DNA from: an uncultured Bacteroidota bacterium
GTDB lineage: Bacteria; Bacteroidota; Bacteroidia; Bacteroidales; P3
Direction of reading: 5' to 3'
Assembly: GCA_900546465.1 (NCBI GenBank)
Contig: URCX01000107.1
Coordinates: 1-6,968 of the forward strand
DNA length: 6,968 nt
This document shows, piece after piece, positions 1 to 6,331 of the stretch. The notes under the pieces were generated by a model that was not told the DNA's origin, made no database searches, and saw only the letters and a list, made by a program, of their open reading frames with translations. A program made the translations under genes and the position numbers. Position 1 is the stretch's first letter. Each line of letters opens with the position of its first letter.

Positions 1-391
1 TCACCAAAAGACGTCTTGAATCTGGGTTTTCTTTGATTTGGGATATGACCTGACTGATTTGGTCTATTACTCTGCCGTCTGTCGTCTGCCAAGCACGCCA
101 TTGCTTGCCATAAACGGGTCCCAAGTCTCCGTTTTCGTCTGCCCACTCGTCCCAAATGCTGACCTTGTGTCGATGAAGATAGTTTAGATTGGTGTCTCCT
201 TTGAGAAACCAGAGCAATTCATGGATTATGCTTCTCAAATGGAGCTTTTTGGTTGTCAAAAGAGGAAAGCCCTCTTGGAGATTGAACCTCGACTGATGAC
301 CGAAAACCGAAAGAGTACCGGTTCCGGTGCGATCATGTTTACGAACACCCGTATCTATGATGCGTTGCAGTAAATCCAAGTATTGTTTCAT
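1..391 (-). CDS. thyA: Thymidylate synthase, N-terminal 130 residues (gene runs off the left edge)
   Basis: The enzyme converts dUMP to dTMP in the cytoplasm, using 5,10-methylene-tetrahydrofolate as both one-carbon donor and reductant, and so supplies DNA synthesis. The translation starts MKQYLDLLQRIIDTG and follows E. coli ThyA (264 aa, from memory) almost without gaps. Visible family blocks are DRTGTGTLSVFGHQ (about 20-33, including the phosphate-binding Arg21), FPLLTTKK (about 42-49), the HLRSIIHELLWFLKGDTN block (about 51-68), IWDEWADENGDLGPVYGKQW (about 79-98) and DSRRLLV at the edge (124-130), whose paired arginines contact the dUMP phosphate of the partner subunit. The catalytic cysteine lies beyond the window, so activity cannot be judged. 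The ATG lies 12 nt after the purD stop with no Shine-Dalgarno sequence, as is usual in Bacteroidota, and the two genes are surely co-transcribed. In many bacteria the next gene would be dihydrofolate reductase; that is inference. Confidence 0.95.
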   Translation of the reverse strand, partial: MKQYLDLLQRIIDTGVRKHDRTGTGTLSVFGHQSRFNLQEGFPLLTTKKLHLRSIIHELLWFLKGDTNLNYLHRHKVSIWDEWADENGDLGPVYGKQWRAWQTTDGRVIDQISQVISQIKENPDSRRLLV

Positions 392-403
392 CGTTTTCGG
401 TTT

Positions 404-1690
404 TTAATCTTGCAATTTCATCAAATCTCTGCCTATATCGCGACGTAAAGTCTTGCCTTCAAAGTGGATTTTCTCGGCTTGACGATAACAATTCGCCAAA
501 GCCTCCTCCATAGTCTTGCCAAGCGATGTTACTGCTATCACTCTGCCGCCGGCAGTCAACAATTCACCCTTCTCATTCGCTTTCGTACCGGCATGAAACA
601 AAAAACAATTCTCACAATCAGCCGCTGTCGTAATGAGTTTACCCTTTTCATAATGTTCCGGATAACCTTTGCTGACCAACATCACCGTTGTACAGCAGTC
701 TTTCTTCACTTTGAGAGTATATTTGTCCAATTCGCCTCTGCCAACAAGTCCGAACGCCTCCACAAGGTCGCTTTCTATCCTCGGCATTACGCTTTCCGTC
801 TCCGGATCTCCCATTCTGACATTGTACTCTATCACATAAGGCTCTCCGTTTACGTTCATCAAACCTATGAAAATAAAGCCTTTATATTCCAAGCCCTCGC
901 TTTGCAAACCCTTGATGGTAGGTCGTATTATCCTTTCTTCGACCTTATGCATAAAAGCATCATCTGCAAACACCACAGGAGAGACACTGCCCATACCTCC
1001 GGTATTTAAGCCTGTGTCTTGCTCGCCTATACGCTTATAATCCTTGGCTTCGGGAAGCAGTATATAGTGTTTGCCGTCCGTAAGTACGAAAACGCTGCAT
1101 TCGATACCGCTTAGGAACTGTTCAATCACCACTTTTTCGGACGCATTGCCGAATTTGCCCTCCGATAACATCGCTTCCAATTCTCTTTCCGCCTCTTCAA
1201 GCGATGGAGAAATGATAACTCCCTTGCCCGCTGCCAAGCCATCGGCTTTCAAAACATAAGGTGCTTGCAGGCTTCCGAGGAATTGCTTCGCCTCTTCAAG
1301 CTTTTCTTTTGAAAAGCTGCGGTATTGAGCCGTCGGAATGCCGTATTTGAACATGAAATGCTTCGCAAAATCCTTGCTACCCTCCAACATGGCAGCCGCT
1401 TTCTTGGGTCCGATGACCGTAATGCGGCAAGTACGCTCGTCATTTGCAAAACTATCGGCAATACCATCAACCAATGGTTGCTCATTTCCCACAACCAACA
1501 TATCAATCTCCCGTTCCACGGCGAATTTTTTTATGTTCTCAAAATCATCTCCAAGCATAAGGCATTCGCCAAGGCTCTCCATGCCCGCATTTGCGGGAGA
1601 AATATATAGGCAATCACAGAGCGGACTTTGTTTTATTTTACTTGCAATGGCATGTTCCCTCGCTCCAGAGCCCAATAATAAAATTCTCAT
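404..1690 (-). CDS. purD: Phosphoribosylamine--glycine ligase (GAR synthetase)
   Basis: PurD joins glycine to 5-phosphoribosylamine with ATP to form glycinamide ribonucleotide, the second step of de novo purine synthesis, in the cytoplasm. The protein has 428 residues, normal for a monofunctional PurD. It opens with the N-domain motif GSGAREHAI (7-15), then carries the ATP-grasp core: ADGLAAGKGV (149-158), the DYKR...NTGGMGS stretch (217-235) and EYNVRMGDPE (288-297), whose acidic and Asn residues bind Mg-ATP. The C-terminal domain has TAGGRV (379-384). No key motif is missing. I chose the ATG at 1690, giving MRILLLGSG, because family members begin directly at this strand; the frame could be extended two codons to a TTG at 1696, but nothing favours that. 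The gene sits 36 nt after rnr and 12 nt before thyA on the same strand. I see no -7 element in the rnr-purD gap, so it probably depends on the rnr promoter. Confidence 0.97.
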   Translation of the reverse strand: MRILLLGSGAREHAIASKIKQSPLCDCLYISPANAGMESLGECLMLGDDFENIKKFAVEREIDMLVVGNEQPLVDGIADSFANDERTCRITVIGPKKAAAMLEGSKDFAKHFMFKYGIPTAQYRSFSKEKLEEAKQFLGSLQAPYVLKADGLAAGKGVIISPSLEEAERELEAMLSEGKFGNASEKVVIEQFLSGIECSVFVLTDGKHYILLPEAKDYKRIGEQDTGLNTGGMGSVSPVVFADDAFMHKVEERIIRPTIKGLQSEGLEYKGFIFIGLMNVNGEPYVIEYNVRMGDPETESVMPRIESDLVEAFGLVGRGELDKYTLKVKKDCCTTVMLVSKGYPEHYEKGKLITTAADCENCFLFHAGTKANEKGELLTAGGRVIAVTSLGKTMEEALANCYRQAEKIHFEGKTLRRDIGRDLMKLQD

Positions 1691-1726
1691 ATTCAATATG
1701 TATGTTTAATTCTTCAATACTGTCGT

Positions 1727-3880
1727 TCAATTCTCTTCATTTGGTACCAAAAGAAAGTTCATCTGCTTTTTGAAAAGATTGACACTTGCTATCTTCACTC
1801 TCACAGGCTGTCCCAACTGATAAACCTTTGATTTCGTCTTACCGATAAGCCTGAAATTATCTTCATCAAGCACATAAAAGTCATCATTTATCTCTTTCAT
1901 GGCAACCAAGCCCTCGCATTTACTCTCGTCAAGCATGACATACAAACCCCATTTGCTGACTCCCGAAATCCTCCCGTCGAAAACCTGACCGATTTTATCG
2001 GAAAGATATTCCGCTTGTTTGAACTTGACGGATGCTCTCTCCGCATCGGAGGCTTTTTTCTCCATATTGGAACAGTGTTCGCACATCTGCTCGTATGTTT
2101 CCTTGTCAACCGAGGGTTGATTATCAAGATAGCGTTCCAAAAGACGATGCACCATAACATCGGGATAGCGTCTTATTGGCGAAGTAAAGTGAGTATAGTA
2201 CGGGAAGCCCAAGCCGTAATGTCCTATATTGTCACAAGAATAATAGGCTTTGCTCATTGTACGAAGAGCAATCATACTTATCATGGTTTCCTCGCCCTTT
2301 CCCGCAACCTGATCGAATAATTTATTGAAACTCTTCGTCAGACTGCTTCGCGTTTTATCATTTATACTGTATCCCAATTTGCCCACAAACTCCTTGAAAG
2401 TTGCAAGTTTTTCCTGATTAGGTTCATCATGTACACGATAGACAAAAGTCTTTGCCTTACTCTTGTTTCTCGTCTTGCCGATGAAAGATGCCACCTGTTT
2501 GTTCGCCAACAGCATGAACTCCTCCACCAACCAGTTGGCTTCCTTGCTCTCTTTCAAATATACGCCAGTAGGTTTGGCATTCTCGTCCAAGCTAAATTTC
2601 ACCTCTAAGCTCTCAAAGTTAATCGCACCTGCCCTGAAACGACGCTTTCGCATTTGTTCTGCCAAAGACCAAAGCGACAGTATCTCATCGGAATACTCCC
2701 CTACCCCCGTTTCTATCACCTTTTGAGCCTCCTCATAGGCAAAGCGTCGATTGGAACGTATTACAGTTTTACCGAACCACTCGTTCACCGGCTCGGCTTT
2801 CTCATTCATTTCAAACACTGCCGAAAACGCAAACTTATCTTCGTCCTGCCGCAAGGAGCAAACACCGTTGCATAACTTTTCCGGCAACATCGGAATGGTT
2901 CTATCGACCAAATAAACCGATGTTCCCCTGCGATAAGCCTCCTCATTCAAAGCAGTATTCTCTCTTAGATAGTATGTAACATCGGCAATATGCACACCGA
3001 CTTCCACATTTCCGTTTTCCAAACGACGGAACGACAAAGCGTCATCATAATCCTTTGCATCGACAGGGTCGATAGTGAAAGTGGTTACAGCTCTGAAATC
3101 CCTGCGTTTTGCCACTTCTGCTTTCGGCAATTCCAAAGCTATCTTCGCAGCTTCTTTCTCCACCTCATCGGGAAAGAACAAAGGAAAATCGTATTCCGAC
3201 AGTATGGACTGCATTTCCACATCGTTTTCCCCCGGAGAGCCTAATACTTTTATCACCTTACCGAAAGGATTATTTGCATTTTCCGGCCAATCCGTTATCT
3301 CCACCAAAGCCTTCTCGCCGTCCTTTGCACCGTTCAAATCATTCAAATCAATAAAAATATCCACCGGCATGGAATTACTGTCGCACACAAGGAAAGCAAA
3401 CCTGCCGTGTTTCTGCACAACACCTACGAAAGAAGTCTTTGCACGCTTCAAAATCTCAACAATCTGCCCCTCTCTCTTCCTTTTCTTACGTTGAGGAAAC
3501 AAATACACCTTCACCTTGTCCCCATGCAAAGCATGATTTGTGTTATTCATGTTTATATACACATCTTCGCCACCCTCATCACAAATAACATAAGCCTTAC
3601 CTGTCTGTTTCATATCCACCGTTCCCACAATATAGTGTTCCGGCAAAGCATTGCTTGTTATATATTTGGGGTTCAATTTGAAGCGTCCCCTCTCCTGCTC
3701 CATTATTATCTTATCCTCAAGCATCTTTTGCAGATGATTATAAATCATCTCCTTGCCTCCTCTGTCCGTAATGCCGAGACGTGAAGACACCTGCTTGCAA
3801 TTCAAATAAGAAACAGGGTCTGAGGCAAACACTTTCAAAATAGAAGCGGCAAAAGCCGACATATCCTTCTTTAATTTCAT
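1727..3880 (-). CDS. rnr: Ribonuclease R (RNase II/RNB family 3'-5' exoribonuclease)
   Basis: RNase R degrades RNA processively from the 3' end, including structured RNA, releasing 5'-mononucleotides; in other bacteria it serves mRNA and rRNA quality control and cold or stationary-phase adaptation. The 717-residue protein has the expected order: a winged-helix-like N-terminus (about 8-70), two cold-shock/OB domains (about 80-215), the RNB catalytic domain (about 258-585) and a C-terminal S1 domain (about 630-712, with GQVFDGRISGVSKWGLYVML). The active-site block TIDPVDAKDYDDALS (269-283) supplies Asp271, Asp277, Asp279 and Asp280 for two-metal catalysis. EEFMLLAN (453-460) and HFTSPIRRYPD (564-574) are further RNB signatures. 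The Lys-rich tail after S1 seen in E. coli RNase R is absent; the protein ends soon after S1. The frame remains open to a TTG at 3922, but that codon lies upstream of the predicted transcription start, so the ATG at 3880 (MKLKKDMSAF) is preferred. First gene of the rnr-purD-thyA cluster. Confidence 0.95.
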   Translation of the reverse strand: MKLKKDMSAFAASILKVFASDPVSYLNCKQVSSRLGITDRGGKEMIYNHLQKMLEDKIIMEQERGRFKLNPKYITSNALPEHYIVGTVDMKQTGKAYVICDEGGEDVYINMNNTNHALHGDKVKVYLFPQRKKRKREGQIVEILKRAKTSFVGVVQKHGRFAFLVCDSNSMPVDIFIDLNDLNGAKDGEKALVEITDWPENANNPFGKVIKVLGSPGENDVEMQSILSEYDFPLFFPDEVEKEAAKIALELPKAEVAKRRDFRAVTTFTIDPVDAKDYDDALSFRRLENGNVEVGVHIADVTYYLRENTALNEEAYRRGTSVYLVDRTIPMLPEKLCNGVCSLRQDEDKFAFSAVFEMNEKAEPVNEWFGKTVIRSNRRFAYEEAQKVIETGVGEYSDEILSLWSLAEQMRKRRFRAGAINFESLEVKFSLDENAKPTGVYLKESKEANWLVEEFMLLANKQVASFIGKTRNKSKAKTFVYRVHDEPNQEKLATFKEFVGKLGYSINDKTRSSLTKSFNKLFDQVAGKGEETMISMIALRTMSKAYYSCDNIGHYGLGFPYYTHFTSPIRRYPDVMVHRLLERYLDNQPSVDKETYEQMCEHCSNMEKKASDAERASVKFKQAEYLSDKIGQVFDGRISGVSKWGLYVMLDESKCEGLVAMKEINDDFYVLDEDNFRLIGKTKSKVYQLGQPVRVKIASVNLFKKQMNFLLVPNEEN

Positions 3881-3910
3881 CTTTCTCGTCTTTCTCAATC
3901 TAATTCCCTG

Positions 3911-3944
3911 CAAAGGTAACAAAATCTTGCGAGCCTCATATTAA
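3911..3944 (-). promoter_or_regulatory. Bacteroidota-type promoter for rnr-purD-thyA
   Basis: Reading leftward, TACCTTTG (3918 to 3911, followed by C) matches the Bacteroidota -7 consensus TAnnTTTG exactly. A weak -33 candidate, TTAA (3944 to 3941), lies 22 nt upstream. The transcript would begin near 3907, leaving a leader of about 27 nt before the rnr ATG at 3880. The -7 match is directly seen; the start point is inferred from the known spacing of this promoter class. Confidence 0.72.
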
Positions 3945-4063
3945 CTATTTGTGAACTTTTACCCTCAAACGCATTTTCCCCTTGCATATAGCGATAAACA
4001 AACACACCTCTCCGCATGTTCACCCACCATAAACAATCAGGCAAACAGCATTACAGAGAAATA

Positions 4064-4095
4064 AAAGGGCAAAAGGAAAAATTCTTCCGCCCTTT
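4064..4095. other. Bulged hairpin, terminator-like when read on the minus strand
   Basis: AAAGGGC (4064-4070) pairs with GCCCTTT (4089-4095). Inside it, GGAA (4075-4078) pairs with TTCC (4085-4088) around a 6-nt loop, leaving AAAA (4071-4074) as a bulge, for 11 base pairs in all. Read on the minus strand, the stem is followed by TTTTATTT, which resembles an intrinsic terminator. No minus-strand gene is visible upstream of it, so its role is unclear; it could be chance. Confidence 0.35.
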
Positions 4096-4120
4096 CGATA
4101 AATTCTTTCGGCCTTTTAAT
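4079..4120. repeat. Two-copy 21-bp imperfect tandem repeat
   Basis: Copy one spans 4079-4099 and copy two 4100-4120. They begin with the same eight bases, AAATTCTT, and match at 17 of 21 positions. The right half of the hairpin at 4064-4095 lies in copy one; copy two has lost the GCCC pairing partner (GGCC instead). The 21-bp period equals two helical turns, as for adjacent binding sites on one DNA face, but no regulator is identified. Confidence 0.6.
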
Positions 4121-4304
4121 TTCCCCAAAAGGCGTTTCGTTAAAGCACTGATAAACAATAGAATTTCCAAATATTATTTGAAGCAATCCGAAACTGTCAT
4201 GGACAAAATTCCATTGACTCTTGCATGCTTCTTTTCTCTTTTTTGCTCTTCGGCTTATGTTTTTCGGCTGCGGCAGAGCGGCTTTCCGTGGGTTTCTTTC
4301 GTGC

Positions 4305-4338
4305 TTTGGCGGAGGTAGGGAAATAATTCGTACCTTTG
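4305..4338 (+). promoter_or_regulatory. Bacteroidota-type promoter for murB cluster
   Basis: TACCTTTG (4331-4338, followed by C) is an exact -7 match and is identical over nine bases to the rnr promoter core. A TTTG -33 element sits at 4305-4308 with a 22-nt spacer, slightly longer than usual. Transcription would start near 4342, giving a leader of about 23 nt before the murB ATG at 4365 and ruling out start codons further upstream. Confidence 0.78.
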
Positions 4339-4364
4339 CCATGGTATTTCAAGTGTTTAATATA

Positions 4365-5372
4365 ATGGTGGAAACAAACAAGAATTTGAAAGACTTCAAT
4401 ACGTTTTCGATAGACTGCATTGCAAGGGAGTATGCGGAGTTCAAGGGTGCGGAAGATTTCGATATGGTGAGGGATTTGTATGCTCAAAAGAGTGGTTTGA
4501 AAATTTTGGGCGGCGGAAGCAATACGGTGTTTACCGAAGAGGTGTTCGATGGTTGCGTTTTGAGGGTTTGCAACAGGGGTATCGAAGTATTGGAAGAGAA
4601 TGAGGATTTTGTTGTGTTGAGAGTTGCGGCAGGCGAAGTGTGGAGGGAATTCGTGAGATGGTGTTGCGAGAAGATGTATTGCGGTTTGGAAAATTTAGCT
4701 GCCATTTACGGAACAGTGGGTGCGGCTCCGGTGCAGAACATAGGGGCTTACGGTGTACAGGTTGCGGATTATATAGAATGGGTCGAATGCTTCGACATGG
4801 CAAAAGGAGAAATGAAACGGGTGAATGCAAAGGATTGCAAATTCGATTATCGTTACTCTCGTTGGAAAAAGGGAAACGAAAACGAATTGATACATTCCGT
4901 TGTTTTCCGTCTGAGGAAACATTTTACAGTTCAAACAGGCTATGCGGCAGTGGCAAGAATGTTGGAGGGAAAAGAGGTGAAGAATTTGACGCCTCTGGCA
5001 ATGTGTGATATGATTACGGACTTAAGAAATTCAAAGCTGCCGGACGTGAAAGTACTCGGCAATGCAGGTTCTTTCTTTAAGAACCCCACCGTAAGCGAAG
5101 AGGTGTTCAAGAGTTTGAAAGCCGAAGATGAAAATTTGGTTTCGTTCAAAGAGGATAAGGGCGTGAAACTTTCGGCGGCTTATATGATAGAACACTGCGG
5201 TTTCAAAGGCAAAAAGGTCGGCAATGTGGGCATGCATGCCAAGCAGGCTTTGGTATTGGTGAATTACGGCGGAGCTACGGGTAAAGAGATTGTGGCTTTT
5301 GCAAAGCAGGTTATCGAAACCGTATATGACAAATATGGTGTGAGGCTGGAAATCGAGGCTCACATAGTATAA
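4365..5372 (+). CDS. murB: UDP-N-acetylenolpyruvoylglucosamine reductase
   Basis: MurB is the cytoplasmic FAD enzyme that uses NADPH to reduce UDP-GlcNAc-enolpyruvate to UDP-MurNAc, the second committed step of peptidoglycan precursor synthesis. The 335-residue protein is close to the 342 of E. coli MurB. FAD-binding motifs are LGGGSN (48-53) and IYGTVGAAPVQNIGAYG (114-130). YRYSRWKK (162-169) carries the active-site arginine (Arg163), GNAGSFFKNP (232-241) the proton-donating serine (Ser236), and the tail LEIEAHIV the catalytic glutamate (Glu329 or Glu331). The central Tyr-containing region TGYAAVARML indicates the E. coli-like type I enzyme. The frame is open back to 4221 and has an ATG at 4341, but these lie at or upstream of the predicted transcription start; the ATG at 4365 (MVETNKNLKDFNTFSID) fits the family start. 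It heads a plus-strand cluster with two downstream genes. Confidence 0.97.
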   Translation: MVETNKNLKDFNTFSIDCIAREYAEFKGAEDFDMVRDLYAQKSGLKILGGGSNTVFTEEVFDGCVLRVCNRGIEVLEENEDFVVLRVAAGEVWREFVRWCCEKMYCGLENLAAIYGTVGAAPVQNIGAYGVQVADYIEWVECFDMAKGEMKRVNAKDCKFDYRYSRWKKGNENELIHSVVFRLRKHFTVQTGYAAVARMLEGKEVKNLTPLAMCDMITDLRNSKLPDVKVLGNAGSFFKNPTVSEEVFKSLKAEDENLVSFKEDKGVKLSAAYMIEHCGFKGKKVGNVGMHAKQALVLVNYGGATGKEIVAFAKQVIETVYDKYGVRLEIEAHIV

Positions 5373-5414
5373 AAGAGGTAAAAGAGATATTATTCAACTA
5401 TAACGGAAAGACTG

Positions 5415-6050
5415 ATGAGTGCAGAAGAATTTTGGAAAGCGTTTACGGAATACAAGGATTTGCTGATGGATATAGATTCCTTGGATAAGGCGGAAGCGGA
5501 TAAGTTGTTGAAACGATTGGACGGTGATTTGAAGAAATATTGCGAGGGTTTGGAGTTTATTTTGGGCGATTTGACGGAGAAGGGACGTACTTTGACTTTC
5601 ACGGCAGAGGGGGATGTGGAGTTTTTCGGCTATGTGGAAGAACTTTGTGAGGAAGCTCCCATATTGGATTTTTGGGAAATCATCGCCTTCAAGCCTGCAA
5701 AAGGAAAAAATGTGAGCATTACTTTCGGCAAATACCGGTTGAGCAGCAAAAATCTTTGGTTTCTTCCTTTGGAAAGCGAAGAGGAAGAAGGAAAGTTGGG
5801 TTTGCGTATTGCCTTGGAGGGTGGCAGGGAGGACGATGAGGACTTGCTTGTGGCGGTTTACTCCCTTTTGGAAGAGATGTTGGGAGAATATGATGCGGCA
5901 ACGAGCTTGGAATATTTTGAAATCTGCTCTCTCGGCAGCAATCCGAAAGAAGAAGGCTTTTATCCTTTGACCGATTTGCCCGAATATGTGGATTGGTTCA
6001 TTGATGAGACTGAAAAGAAAGCCGACTCCAAAGAAGCCGATTTGAAATAA
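5415..6050 (+). CDS. Acidic cytoplasmic protein of unknown function
   Basis: I do not assign a function. The 211-residue product has no signal peptide, membrane segment or recognised catalytic motif. It is strongly acidic: I count 52 Asp/Glu against 24 Lys/Arg, with clusters such as SEEEEG (121-126) and GREDDEDLL (137-145). The most family-like block is FTAEGDVEFFGYVEELC (62-78) followed by APILDFWEIIAFKP (81-94); it resembles, from memory only, a set of uncharacterised bacterial proteins with a pattern of the form 'ADGN.E.F..V..L...AP.L..W...AF.P'. The N-terminus (1-55) looks helical and the C-terminal 15 residues are Lys/Glu/Asp-rich and probably disordered. The ATG at 5415 begins 42 nt after murB; GGAAAG four bases upstream could be a weak ribosome-binding site. 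It is very likely co-transcribed with murB, and its base and codon use (Leu mostly TTG) matches murB. Confidence 0.85.
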   Translation: MSAEEFWKAFTEYKDLLMDIDSLDKAEADKLLKRLDGDLKKYCEGLEFILGDLTEKGRTLTFTAEGDVEFFGYVEELCEEAPILDFWEIIAFKPAKGKNVSITFGKYRLSSKNLWFLPLESEEEEGKLGLRIALEGGREDDEDLLVAVYSLLEEMLGEYDAATSLEYFEICSLGSNPKEEGFYPLTDLPEYVDWFIDETEKKADSKEADLK

Positions 6051-6063
6051 GGCTTACAAAACA

Positions 6064-6273
6064 ATGAAATACATTGCGATTTATTTGATAGCGGTCAATA
6101 TTTGGGCGTTTCTGCTTTACGGGGCAGACAAACGAAGGGCGAGAAAGTCGCAAAAACGTATTTCGGAAAGGACTTTGCTATCGCTTGCAGCGATTGGCGG
6201 GAGCATAGGTGCCATTACGGGCATGCGATATTTGTTCTACGAATATACGAAATATTTATTGGTCAATGCTTGA
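6064..6273 (+). CDS. DUF1294 small membrane protein with abnormal, possibly frameshifted C-terminus
   Basis: The 69-residue product is a short membrane protein of the DUF1294 family, whose function is unknown. The first membrane segment is about residues 3-20, followed by the family motif YGADKRRAR (19-27), RISERTLL (32-39) and a second hydrophobic stretch ending in GGSIGAITGM (45-54). Family members, as I recall them, run to about 85-95 residues and continue with a motif like LFRHKTxHxxFxxGxP and a last membrane helix. Here the frame gives LFYEYTKY (57-64) and stops five residues later. Another frame through the same DNA reads FIGQCLIFLIFAP and stops at 6294-6296, resembling the missing end, so a one- or two-base indel between roughly 6217 and 6258 is plausible, as mutation or sequencing error. 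It starts 13 nt after the acidic-protein gene and should be in the murB operon. Confidence 0.78.
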   Translation: MKYIAIYLIAVNIWAFLLYGADKRRARKSQKRISERTLLSLAAIGGSIGAITGMRYLFYEYTKYLLVNA

Positions 6274-6288
6274 TATTCCTTATCTTTG
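6258..6288 (+). promoter_or_regulatory. Bacteroidota-type promoter for the MBOAT gene
   Basis: TATCTTTG (6281-6288, followed by C) matches the -7 consensus exactly. ATTG (6258-6261) is a reasonable -33 element with a 19-nt spacer, the usual distance. Transcription would begin near 6292, with a leader of about 40 nt. The -33 part lies within the end of the DUF1294 coding frame. I see no terminator between that gene and the MBOAT gene, so some read-through from murB is possible. Confidence 0.72.
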
Positions 6289-6331
6289 CGCCTTGATGAT
6301 ACATATTCTTGAGTCTGAAAATTAAATATTT

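Larger units (their letters stand above)
3945..4304. other. Divergent intergenic region between rnr and murB, no convincing gene
   Basis: This is the core of the roughly 480-bp gap between the divergent rnr and murB genes. I see no tRNA, rRNA, known riboswitch or credible protein gene. Open frames of about 100 codons on both strands here lack family motifs and run into the murB promoter. The region holds a 21-bp imperfect tandem repeat (4079-4120), an overlapping hairpin (4064-4095) and a pyrimidine run (4228-4251, interrupted by one G). Such a spacer is longer than two simple promoters need, so room exists for regulatory sites or a small RNA, but no direct evidence names one. Confidence 0.6.

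Noticed and set aside
464..1009. 181-codon open frame on the plus strand
   Set aside because: It lies wholly antisense to purD, which has all family motifs and full length; the plus-strand translation shows no domain and no promoter.
1691..1726. Possible separate promoter for purD in the rnr-purD gap
   Set aside because: No TAnnTTTG on the minus strand in or just above the gap; co-transcription with rnr is simpler.
4016..4318. 100-codon plus-strand frame in the rnr-murB gap, including a hydrophobic 39-residue part starting at 4199 (MDKIPLTLACFFSLFCSS)
   Set aside because: No promoter element fits (the nearest is ATTATTTG, lacking the TA), the signal-like part has no proper lipobox or cleavage motif, the frame includes the 21-bp repeat as FFRPF repeats, and it ends just before the murB promoter.
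4037..4342. 101-codon minus-strand frame in the same gap
   Set aside because: It overlaps the murB promoter on the opposite strand, resembles no family I know and competes with the opposite-strand frame; most likely chance.
5031..5363. 110-codon minus-strand frame
   Set aside because: Shadow of the conserved C-terminal half of murB.
6274..6331. Terminator for the murB cluster
   Set aside because: I found no stem followed by a T-run before the MBOAT gene; the only clear element is the -7 box at 6281-6288.
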